A DNA stretch of 64,000 bases from NCBI GenBank assembly GCA_964423835.1, contig CAYRGJ010000015.1, forward strand, positions 1 to 64,000. The letters are read 5' to 3'. The translations under genes and the position numbers were made by a program. This document shows, piece after piece, positions 8,490 to 15,342 of this stretch (its first letter is position 1; each line of letters begins with the position of its first letter). Under the pieces are notes generated by a model. It had not been told where the DNA came from. It saw only the letters and a list, made by a program, of their open reading frames with translations, and made no database searches. This DNA is from JAFGCL01 sp964423835. Lineage in GTDB: Bacteria > Chloroflexota > Dehalococcoidia > UBA2247 > RBG-13-53-26.

Positions 8490-9037
8490 ATCCCCCGCCT
8501 CCCTGACCCGCACCCGCCGCAGCGGCTTCTCCGGCTAATCCGATACCACGCCCGGATCAAGTCCAATTCCAGGGCCCCCCTTCGAATGCGTGCTGCCCCG
8601 AGTATTGCATCACTCAGGCAATCTGTCAAGACCCAGTCCTCCCAAACGGGCAAAGTGCACACCATATTCTCGAGCCCGACACACAATATGCACTACTATT
8701 TGGGATCAGCAGATGCTAAGTGTGAAGTGCGGACATGGGAGCCCGGCATGGCCAAACCGGCGGTGGCGCTATCCGCCCGCCGGACCTGTCAGCCTCGTCC
8801 CTCCAGCCGGGGTTGGCATGTTGGCAGCGTGATTCTCCAACATAGCCTCTGCCGGCCTCGCTGTCTGTCCGGCGTCCCGGCCATCTCGTGTAGGGGTTTC
8901 GCCTACAGTGCCCCGAAAAGGCCGCTGGGGCCGGCGTCTCCAGGCGCAAGACTGCGGGATTTCGGCCGCCACAGCCCCGCGGGGCGGGGCCGCTTCCGCC
9001 GGCTGCGGGCACGGCGCCCGATTACCCGGACAGGTGG
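8490..9037. other. 548-base intergenic region upstream of the Lrp operon
   Basis: No credible gene is seen on either strand; open frames here lack ribosome sites and family features. The part nearest the regulator carries the promoter at 8601-8629. The part after the EthD stop is very GC-rich and holds a 12-base perfect palindrome at 8974-8985 and a weak inverted repeat near 8890-8910, possible remnants of a termination region for the EthD gene. Confidence 0.5.
8601..8629 (-). promoter_or_regulatory. Sigma-70-type promoter for the Lrp/ligase/Liv operon
   Basis: On the minus strand a perfect TTGACA (8629-8624) is followed after exactly 17 bases by AATACT (8606-8601, four of six matches to TATAAT). 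Transcription would start near 8594, giving a leader of about 105 bases before the regulator ATG at 8489. Confidence 0.65.
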
Positions 9038-9724
9038 CTAGCTGCGGATATGGTACTCGGTGAGGAGGTAGTTCTCCACGGCGGAGATCTGGAGGAACTT
9101 GTTGGCATGCAGCCCCACCCGGACCATGTTGGGGAACATCGCCAGCGGCCCGCCGAAGTAGCGCACCGGGTTGGTGACATCGCCGCGCGCCCGGCAGTGC
9201 TCCTCCACGATCCCGTCCAGGCGGGGGCATCCCTCGCCCAGGCCGGCTTCCACCACGTTGCGGACGTAGTTCCACAGCGGGTGCACCTTGAGGGCGATCC
9301 GGGGGGTGTGATACTCGAACCACTCGTGCATGAACTGCTCCTGGCTCAGGCGCGGGTTTCGGGTCATCAGCGTCAGCATGACGATTCCAGGCGATGCCTC
9401 GCCGTCTGGCCAGTCCTTCCGGTAGGCCCGCGGGGTGGATTCGGTCACCCGGTATCCGGCCACGGCCCATCCCGGAGCAGCCATCGCCCCCTGCCAATCG
9501 CCGGCCCGGCCGGCCTCGCCATCCCACACCGAGATCATAGCCAGGTCCTGCTTCGTCAGCGGGAGGACGGTAAGGCGGGGGCGCGGGGGCTCAGTCAGAT
9601 GGATCTTTAGACGGTCCGGCCCCATCCGGAGCAGCCGCGGCGCCAGTTCTCCCAGGACCCGCCCTTTCAGAGCGGACAGGGTCACCGCCTGCGGCGGCCG
9701 CACCAGGAAGACGTACTTGACCAT
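9038..9724 (-). CDS. EthD-domain protein
   Basis: A 228-residue cytoplasmic protein. The second half shows an EthD/dimeric alpha-beta barrel domain: VMLTLMTRNPRLSQEQFMHEW followed by HTPRIALKVHPLWNYVRN, a pattern shared by EthD-family proteins. The first half (residues 1-105) is less distinct and could be a second, diverged copy of the same fold. EthD proteins accompany cytochrome P450 or other degradation genes, but their own activity is mostly unproved. It lies 18 bases after the small membrane gene at 9743-9943 and probably shares its promoter. No catalytic assignment is made. Confidence 0.75.
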   Translation of the reverse strand: MVKYVFLVRPPQAVTLSALKGRVLGELAPRLLRMGPDRLKIHLTEPPRPRLTVLPLTKQDLAMISVWDGEAGRAGDWQGAMAAPGWAVAGYRVTESTPRAYRKDWPDGEASPGIVMLTLMTRNPRLSQEQFMHEWFEYHTPRIALKVHPLWNYVRNVVEAGLGEGCPRLDGIVEEHCRARGDVTNPVRYFGGPLAMFPNMVRVGLHANKFLQISAVENYLLTEYHIRS

Positions 9725-9742
9725 CTGTCCGGGATCAGATCC

Positions 9743-9943
9743 TCAGCCGGCAGTCCCCGGGCTGGGCTTCGGCGCACGGGGCCGGCGCAGCCGTTCCAGG
9801 CGCATCACGATGCCCCAGCTGAGGTACACGGCGGCCGTCTCCAGGAAGACCACCGCGCTCACCAGGACATAGAAGACCCAGATAACGGGCCACAGGGCAG
9901 TGATAATGATCTCTCCGATCTTCTGGCCGGCGCCAGTGCTCAA
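9743..9943 (-). CDS. Small membrane protein (66 residues) with a TTG start
   Basis: The predicted product has one long or two short hydrophobic segments (IIITALWPVIWVFYVLVSAV and a following stretch) and an Arg/Pro-rich cytosolic tail. The TTG at 9943 is chosen because GGGGGGAGGTG lies 5-6 bases before it, an unusually strong ribosome site, and because a -35/-10 pair sits at 9969-9997 with a leader of about 19 bases. The gene is followed closely by the EthD gene. No family is recognised. The ribosome site and promoter are what separate it from the many chance frames here. Confidence 0.55.
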   Translation of the reverse strand: MSTGAGQKIGEIIITALWPVIWVFYVLVSAVVFLETAAVYLSWGIVMRLERLRRPRAPKPSPGTAG

Positions 9944-9968
9944 GGTGCACCTCCCCCCTTGGACCCAG

Positions 9969-9997
9969 ATTCTATAGCGGGCCGGGCCCCAAGTCAA
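9969..9997 (-). promoter_or_regulatory. Promoter for the small membrane protein / EthD pair
   Basis: Minus strand TTGACT (9997-9992), a 17-base spacer, then TAGAAT (9974-9969). The predicted start near 9962 leaves a short leader containing the GGAGGTG site of the TTG-initiated gene. Confidence 0.6.
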
Positions 9998-10036
9998 TTC
10001 CGGCCCGCGCCGGGCCAGGCGGTCCGCCACTCCGCC

Positions 10037-10076
10037 GGACGGCGCCCCGCGCCACCGGACCGCGCCCCGCGCCACC
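10037..10076. repeat. 20-base direct repeat, two copies
   Basis: Two head-to-tail 20-base units at 10037-10056 and 10057-10076 differ at a single base. They lie in the 300-base region between the divergent small membrane gene and the CBS-domain transporter. Confidence 0.8.
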
Positions 10077-10085
10077 AGCCATCAA

Positions 10086-10117
10086 ACAGGCGGCCCCGGC
10101 CGGCCGGGGCCGCCTGT
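10086..10117. repeat. 32-base perfect palindrome
   Basis: Bases 10086-10101 and 10102-10117 are exact reverse complements with no loop bases. It is GC-rich, has no T-run on either side and lies between divergent genes, so it is not at the 3' end of either. It could be a dyad operator, a cruciform-forming or REP-like element. Confidence 0.85.
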
Positions 10118-10243
10118 CCGCGCTCACGCTTGCGCGCGGCAGGGGAACGTAGGAAAATGGCGATGATGAAGCAACGGCAGCCAAACCAGGGTGTCCGGGA
10201 AGCCGCGCCACCCGTGCCGGATTGCGGCGGGAGGTAAGGAGCC

Positions 10244-11512
10244 ATGGATACATTACACGTGATGTACCTGGTCCTGTTCGTTATCTGCGTAATGGCTTCG
10301 GCGTTCTTCTCCAGCTCGGAGACGGCCTTCATCTCGCTTCAGAAGATCAGGGTGAAGCACATGGAGAACTCGGGAGGGGACAAGGGTGGCCGGATCGCCC
10401 GCCTGCTGGAGAAGCCGGAGAAGTTCATCACCACCGTCCTCCTGGGCAACAACTTCGTCAACACGGCCGCGGCGTCCCTGGGCACAGCCGTCGTCCTTAA
10501 CCTGTGGCAATCCAACCCGGAGCTGGCCGTGCTGATGGCCACGGTCATCGTGACCATGGTCCTCCTGGTGGTCGGGGAGGTGGTCCCCAAGATAGTGGCG
10601 TCACAGCACAGCGAGAGGGTGGCCCGGTCTTTCGTCACCCCGGTATCGCTGCTGGCGTGGATCCTCACCCCTTTCACCGCCATCCTGGGCCGCATCGGCA
10701 CCGCCGTCAGCAAGCTCATCGGCGGCAAGCCCACCCAGAGGACCCTGGTGACCGAGGAGGAGATCCGCACCATGATCAACGTGGGAAAGGAGGAAGGGGT
10801 GGTGGCCGAGGCCGAGGCCAGGATGCTGGACAAGGTGTTCCAGTTCGGCGACGACCCGGTCCGCGAGGCCATGCTCCCCCGCACGTCTGTGGTCTGGATC
10901 GAGAAGGGCACCACCATGGCGGACTTCCTCAAGATCTACGCCGACACGCCGCACACCCGCTTCCCGGTCTACGAGGACAGCCCGGACAACACGGTGGGCG
11001 GCATCTTCATCAAGGACGTGCTGCTAGCGCAGGCAAAGGGAGAGATCACCGACGAGTCCACCATCGACTCCATCACCCGGCCTGTCATCTTCGCCCCGGA
11101 GTCCAAGCGCATCGGGGCCCTCTTCCGGGAGATGCAGTCCTCCAACAATCAGATGGCGGTGGTGGTCGATGAGTACGGCGGGATCGCCGGCGTGGTGACC
11201 CTCAGAGAGCTGCTGTCGCAGCTGGTGGGCCGCTTCGGCGACGAGTTCGACCGGGAGCCCCAGGAGTTCCAGGCCATCGATGAGTACACCTACGAAATCG
11301 ACGGCAACATGCGGGTCGAAGAGGTGAACGAGGAGCTGGGGCTGAGCCTGCCCGGCGGGGACTACGAGACCATCGCCGGCCTGGTCCTCAACCGCCTGGG
11401 TCACGTCCCCAGGGAAGGCGAGCAGTTCCGGTACCATGACCTGAAGTTCACCGTGAAGGAGATGCGCAATCTCAAGATAGAGAAGCTCCGCATCACCAGG
11501 GAGCGCAAATGA
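10244..11512 (+). CDS. CNNM/CorC-type transporter with DUF21, CBS pair and CorC_HlyC domains (hemolysin C family)
   Basis: A 422-residue membrane protein: DUF21/CNNM transmembrane region with FFSSSETAFISLQKIR at about residue 20 and about four membrane segments to residue 150; a CBS pair (about 205-325; DKVFQFGDDPVREAMLPR marks its entrance and MAVVVDEYGGIAGVVTLREL its second half); and a CorC_HlyC domain (about 340-420; GDYETIAGLVLNRLGHVPREG). The family moves or controls Mg2+/Co2+ efflux and was once called hemolysin C. GGAGGTAAGGAG precedes the ATG. It stands apart from its neighbours in transcription. Confidence 0.9.
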   Translation: MDTLHVMYLVLFVICVMASAFFSSSETAFISLQKIRVKHMENSGGDKGGRIARLLEKPEKFITTVLLGNNFVNTAAASLGTAVVLNLWQSNPELAVLMATVIVTMVLLVVGEVVPKIVASQHSERVARSFVTPVSLLAWILTPFTAILGRIGTAVSKLIGGKPTQRTLVTEEEIRTMINVGKEEGVVAEAEARMLDKVFQFGDDPVREAMLPRTSVVWIEKGTTMADFLKIYADTPHTRFPVYEDSPDNTVGGIFIKDVLLAQAKGEITDESTIDSITRPVIFAPESKRIGALFREMQSSNNQMAVVVDEYGGIAGVVTLRELLSQLVGRFGDEFDREPQEFQAIDEYTYEIDGNMRVEEVNEELGLSLPGGDYETIAGLVLNRLGHVPREGEQFRYHDLKFTVKEMRNLKIEKLRITRERK

Positions 11513-11602
11513 ACCCGCCGGCCACGGCGAGCGCCTGGCGGACCCCGCGCCTTCTGGCGCGTCCTGCCCGGGAGCGCGCCAGCCGGAGGAGGACAGGCCT
11601 GC

Positions 11603-12517
11603 ATGCCTGACATAACCGAGGTGGCGCCGGACATCTACCGCTTTGAGGCACCGGTGGCCGGGATGCCCAAGGTGCCCGTGACCTACCTCATCAATTTCGC
11701 CGGCGGCGCGCTGATCGAGCCAGGCCCGGCGGCCAGCGCGCCCTCCATCCGCCAGGCCATGGCCCAGCTGGGGATGAAGGGCCTGTCGCTCATCATCCCC
11801 ACGCACATTCACGTTGACCACGCCGGCGGCGCCGGGACGCTCTCGGAGATGTTCCCGGGCGCGGCGGTGGTAGTGCACCCCCGGGGAGCCAAGCACCTGG
11901 TCTCTCCCCAACGCCTGATCGAGAGCACCAGGCTGGTCTGGGGGCAGGACTTCGAGAGGCAGCTCGGCCCCATCCAGCCCGTGCCGGAGCCCCGCCTGCT
12001 GGTGGCCGGGGATGGGCAGATCGTTCCTCTGGGAGGCCGGGAGCTGCAGGTGATTCACGCCCTGGGGCACTCACCCAATCACATCGCGATACTGGACCGC
12101 CATATCAACGGCCTCTTTTGCGGCGAAGCGCTGGGGCTGTCCACGTGCCGGCTCCCAGCCGTGGCGCCGTACAGCTCTGAGCAGGATATCTACGTCAGCA
12201 CCATCGAGCGCCTGATGCGGCTGCAGCCGGACCTGCTGTTCTTCTCTCACGAAACGGTGGAGAGGGACGCCGGCCGCGCCATGTCCCGGGCGCTGGAGAG
12301 CGCCCGGGTCTACTCCGCCATGATCCTGGAGGCAGCGCGGCGAGGCGCTTCCCAGGAAGGGATCATGGAGCTGGTGACGGATGACGTCAACCGCCGCTTC
12401 GGCCAGCGGCCGGCCAGGGCGGACCTGGAGATCCTGGTGGGCGGGTACCTCATCTACTTCCAGAGCAAGGGCCAGCTGAGCCAGTTGCCCGGGAACAGCG
12501 ACAGCTCCGCCGCGTGA
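11603..12517 (+). CDS. MBL-fold metallohydrolase
   Basis: A 304-residue metallo-beta-lactamase-fold enzyme. The zinc motif THIHVDHAGG is at about residue 67, later metal ligands are likely in HALGHSPNHIAI and FFSHETVERD, and a C-terminal helical segment (from about 225) resembles the lactonase/glyoxalase-type subgroup. A GGAGGAGG stretch lies before the ATG, slightly far. It follows the CBS-domain gene by 90 bases on the same strand. Substrate unknown: thioester, lactone or glyoxalase-type chemistry are all possible. Confidence 0.85.
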   Translation: MPDITEVAPDIYRFEAPVAGMPKVPVTYLINFAGGALIEPGPAASAPSIRQAMAQLGMKGLSLIIPTHIHVDHAGGAGTLSEMFPGAAVVVHPRGAKHLVSPQRLIESTRLVWGQDFERQLGPIQPVPEPRLLVAGDGQIVPLGGRELQVIHALGHSPNHIAILDRHINGLFCGEALGLSTCRLPAVAPYSSEQDIYVSTIERLMRLQPDLLFFSHETVERDAGRAMSRALESARVYSAMILEAARRGASQEGIMELVTDDVNRRFGQRPARADLEILVGGYLIYFQSKGQLSQLPGNSDSSAA

Positions 12518-12636
12518 CCCATCCATCATAAGGGAGCGTCGGTGACGAATCCACGGAGCCTCGGACCTCCGGCTGGGAAAGATGCCTGCCGTCCCGCCGT
12601 AGAGCCGCGGCCCCGCCAGGCGGCCCGGGTGGCCGC

Positions 12637-12924
12637 TTACCCGCCCCTGCCCCGGCCCATGTTGGCCAGGCCGATGGCCAGGAAGAGCAGCCCGATGCCC
12701 AGCAGCGGCAGGGGGATCACCAGCGGCAGGTCCTGGCGCCAGAACGCCAGCGTCTCTATCAGCCCCACGGAGGCCATGACTGCGCCCATGATGAGGAACA
12801 CCCGGTAGGACGGGCGCTTCCCCGATTTTGTCCGGTCCTTCTTCCACAGCAGCGCGGTCACCAGGATGGCCAGGCAGAAGAGCCCGGCCAGGACCACGGC
12901 CGATACCAGGTAACGGGTTTCCAC
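12637..12924 (-). CDS. Small membrane protein (about 95 residues)
   Basis: Three hydrophobic segments are separated by short charged loops (LVSAVVLAGLFCLAILVTALL, then after KKDRTKSGKRPSYR a second, and a third ending FLAIGLANMG). A Gly/Arg tail closes it. The GTG at 12924 follows GGAGAGGG at about 12 bases; a TTG at 12960 would lengthen it. It is convergent with the MBL gene and divergent from the hydrolase at 13006. No family is recognised; the membrane topology is the only support. Confidence 0.5.
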   Translation of the reverse strand: METRYLVSAVVLAGLFCLAILVTALLWKKDRTKSGKRPSYRVFLIMGAVMASVGLIETLAFWRQDLPLVIPLPLLGIGLLFLAIGLANMGRGRGG

Positions 12925-12950
12925 AGCTCGTACCGCCCTCTCCAGGGTAG

Positions 12951-12956
12951 TATACT
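12951..12956 (+). promoter_or_regulatory. -10 element (TATACT) in the divergent region
   Basis: TATACT lies 50 bases before the proposed ATC start of the hydrolase. The box is part of a palindromic GTATAC, and the minus strand offers a TATACT overlapping it (12954-12949) 25 bases before the GTG of the small membrane gene. No good -35 is present for either direction. Overlapping back-to-back promoters are possible. Confidence 0.3.
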
Positions 12957-13005
12957 TCAATCCGAAGTCCCGGCGCCTGCGGCGCCGGGCCACGGAGGTG
13001 CCGCC

Positions 13006-13794
13006 ATCCCGTACGCCCCTGTCGGCGACCTGCAGGTCTACTACGAGGTCCACGGCGAAGGCCGGCCGCTGCTGCTCATAGCCGGGCTGGGGAATGACCT
13101 CAGCGTCTGGTCCCGCCAGCTCCCCGGGCTGTCCCGCCGCTACCGCGTTGTCGCCTTCGACAACCGTGGCTCGGGGCGGACGGCAGCCCCGGACGGGCCC
13201 CTCACCATCCGGATGATGGCCCGCGACGCCGCCGGCCTGCTCGACGCCCTGGGCCTGGACCGGGCCCACGTCCTGGGGGTCTCCATGGGCGGGTACATTG
13301 CGCAGGAGCTGGCGCTGGCCTGGCCCGCCCGGGTGGCCGGCCTGGTGCTGGCCACAACCAGCGTGGGGCCCTACCTGCTGAAGACGTCCATCCTGGAGGA
13401 GTGGCTCCGCGGCGCTGTCCCCGGCCTGGCGCCTGAGAGCCTCTTCCAGATCATGATCCCCTTCATGTTCAACGACCGGTACTTCGAGCAGCCCGGGGTG
13501 CTGGAGATGTTCCTGGCCGCCATCGCCCCCCATGCGGCCGCCCCGCCCCACGTCCTGGCCCGGCAGATGACCGCCTGCGTGGAGCATGACGCCCGCGACC
13601 GTATCGGCCTCATTGCCTCGCCGACCCTGGTCCTGGCCGGCCGGGAAGACAGCTTCGTGCCCTTCTCCCTGTCCGAGGAGCTGGCCGGCCGCATCCCGGG
13701 GGCCAGGCTTCAGGTGCTGGAAGGCGGCGGCCACGGCTTCACCCCGGCCACCGCTGACGAGTTCAACCGGGCCGTCCTCGAGTTCCTCGGCTAG
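13006..13794 (+). CDS. Alpha/beta hydrolase with a proposed ATC start codon
   Basis: A 262-residue alpha/beta-hydrolase-fold enzyme. The oxyanion-hole region is GLGNDLSVWSRQL, the nucleophile elbow is GVSMGGYIAQ, the acid is in LAGREDSFVPF and the His in GGGHGFTP; order and spacing fit 3-oxoadipate enol-lactonase-like esterases. The first canonical start is only at 13213, which would remove the N-terminal strands and oxyanion hole. Coding homology reaches back to IPYAPVGDLQVYYEVHGEG, and GGAGGTG ends 6 bases before ATC at 13006, exactly where a start codon belongs. No ATG, GTG or TTG occurs in this frame for well over 100 bases upstream. It is either a rare AUC start or a G-to-C change from ATG. 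The 3' end overlaps the AraC-type frame by 32 bases. Confidence 0.82.
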   Translation: MPYAPVGDLQVYYEVHGEGRPLLLIAGLGNDLSVWSRQLPGLSRRYRVVAFDNRGSGRTAAPDGPLTIRMMARDAAGLLDALGLDRAHVLGVSMGGYIAQELALAWPARVAGLVLATTSVGPYLLKTSILEEWLRGAVPGLAPESLFQIMIPFMFNDRYFEQPGVLEMFLAAIAPHAAAPPHVLARQMTACVEHDARDRIGLIASPTLVLAGREDSFVPFSLSEELAGRIPGARLQVLEGGGHGFTPATADEFNRAVLEFLG

Positions 13795-14662
13795 ACCTGC
13801 CGACCTGCCTGACGGGCCTGGCCTCGATGTACCCCCTGTACCCCAGGGGCACCAGTTGGAATCTGGGCCCGTCCCTGTCCGCCCACTTGAAGCCGTATAT
13901 CTCGGGCTTGTAGCTCTTCATCACGTCCCAGATCTCTCCTATGGCCGACTCGAACTCCTCGTCCTCGAAGGGCGGTCCCTGGAACACCATCATCTGGCAC
14001 GGGGGCAGGTCTACGAGGTCGAACCCCTCCGGCACCGCGCCCGCGTAGTCGGCCGGGACCTCCACCCCCTGGGCATATGCCGACGTCCCGGGCCGGCGCA
14101 GGTTCCTCGGGAGCCACATGCCGATGGGCTCGTACAGGGCCTCCTTGACTGCCGAAAGGACATCCCACACGTCGCAGCCCACCTCTTCGCAGTACTCGAA
14201 GTAGTGGGTCGCTTTCACCCCGCGCTTCAGAATGAGCTTCCTGGCCGGCCGTTCCACCACCTGCACAAAAACCGTCTTCGTCTTGGCCTTTCTGGGCATG
14301 TTCTGACCTCCGTTCTGCAGCTTGAGGTAGTAATCCTGGACACGGGCGGGCATAAAGAGCGGCGCCGCGGGCGCGGTCCGGCAGTAGTCCCTCGGGGTCA
14401 TGCCGAACTGCCTGGAGAATGCCCGCGTGAAGCCTTCATGCGAGCCGAAGACGAAGTCAAACGCCACGTCGACCACTTTGTCCCCGCCTCTCAGCCTGAC
14501 GGCTGCCTGCGAGAGCCGCGCCGCCCTGATGTACTCGAACGGCGTCTGGCCGGTCATCTCCTTGAAGAGCCTGGCGGAGTGCCACGGGGAGTACCCCGCC
14601 GCATACGCCGGGCCAGCATCATCTTCTTGACCTGGATTGCGGCTGATACCGCGCAGGCTCAG
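13763..14662 (-). CDS. AraC-type HTH plus GyrI-like effector-binding domain protein, 5' end abnormal
   Basis: The frame encodes the second half of an AraC HTH (AYAAGYSPWHSARLFKEM, then TGQTPFEYIRAARL and FVFGSHEGFTRAFSRQFG) followed from about 90 residues later by a GyrI/SOUL-like ligand domain (PARKLILKRGVK... PLGYRGYIE), as in Rob-type regulators. The first ATG (14557) lies inside the HTH. Upstream the frame stays open only to a TGA at 14665 and offers CTG but no ATG, GTG or TTG. The usual first 20-30 residues are missing or unrecognisable. It is therefore either 5'-truncated by the adjoining two-component genes or begins at the CTG at 14662, which overlaps the response-regulator stop. Treat as a probable decaying gene. 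Confidence 0.6.
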   Translation of the reverse strand: MSLRGISRNPGQEDDAGPAYAAGYSPWHSARLFKEMTGQTPFEYIRAARLSQAAVRLRGGDKVVDVAFDFVFGSHEGFTRAFSRQFGMTPRDYCRTAPAAPLFMPARVQDYYLKLQNGGQNMPRKAKTKTVFVQVVERPARKLILKRGVKATHYFEYCEEVGCDVWDVLSAVKEALYEPIGMWLPRNLRRPGTSAYAQGVEVPADYAGAVPEGFDLVDLPPCQMMVFQGPPFEDEEFESAIGEIWDVMKSYKPEIYGFKWADRDGPRFQLVPLGYRGYIEARPVRQVGRSSRGTRGRPG

Positions 14663-15342
14663 TCAACCGGACCGGACGGCTCGCCCGCCCCGGCCGCCGG
14701 CGCGGCCGCCCCGACCAGCTTGTTGTCGTAGGCGAAGCGGCAGATGTCCGCATCGCTGCGGAGGCACAGCTTCTGCATGAGGCGGGAGCGGTAGGTTTCG
14801 ATGGTCTTGGTGGACAGACCCAGCTCGGCCGATATCTTGCTCGACTTGTAGCCCCGGGCGATGAGGCAGAGCACCTGGAGCTCGCGGTTGGACAGTGACC
14901 CCACGGGGGTCTTGTCTGAACGATCAGCCAGCAGCTGCAGGTCGACCGCGTTCTCTCCCTGGTCCGAGAGGTATCTCTTCCCCAACCTGACGGTGCGGAC
15001 GGCACGGTGCAGCTCCGCCGTGCAGTTGCCCTTGGTGATGTAGCCCAGGGCCCCCGCCTTCAGAGTCCGGACCGCGAACTGCTCTTCCGGGTACACGGTG
15101 AGCATCAGTATCCGGGCGCCGGGGTCGATGGACAGGATCCGCCTGATGGTCTCCAGGCCGTCGCAAACCGGCATGGCGATGTCCAGCACAGCCACGTCGG
15201 GATGGACCCGCTGGTACTCGCGCTCCGCGCACAGGCCGTCCGCGGCCTCAGCCACCACCTGGATCTCGGGATCCTCCTCCAGGAGCCTCTTCAGGCCCTG
15301 CCTCACCAGGGCGTGGTCATCCGCTATCAGCACGTTGATCAT
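14659..15342 (-). CDS. NarL/LuxR-family response regulator
   Basis: A 227-residue protein with an N-terminal receiver domain (acidic pocket in IADDHALVRQG, phospho-acceptor Asp in DVAVLDIAMPVCDG, Thr in MLTVYP, Lys in GYITKGNC) and a C-terminal GerE/LuxR helix-turn-helix (LSNRELQVLCLIARGYKSSKI to TIETYRSRLMQKL). An Ala/Gly/Pro tail follows. The ATG overlaps the sensor-kinase stop as ATGA, so the pair is translationally coupled. It would be phosphorylated by the kinase at 15339-16589; target genes are unknown. Confidence 0.93.
   Translation of the reverse strand: MINVLIADDHALVRQGLKRLLEEDPEIQVVAEAADGLCAEREYQRVHPDVAVLDIAMPVCDGLETIRRILSIDPGARILMLTVYPEEQFAVRTLKAGALGYITKGNCTAELHRAVRTVRLGKRYLSDQGENAVDLQLLADRSDKTPVGSLSNRELQVLCLIARGYKSSKISAELGLSTKTIETYRSRLMQKLCLRSDADICRFAYDNKLVGAAAPAAGAGEPSGPVD

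Noticed and set aside
12637..13734. 365-codon minus-strand frame
   Set aside because: Only its last 95 codons look like a protein; the rest is antisense to the alpha/beta hydrolase.
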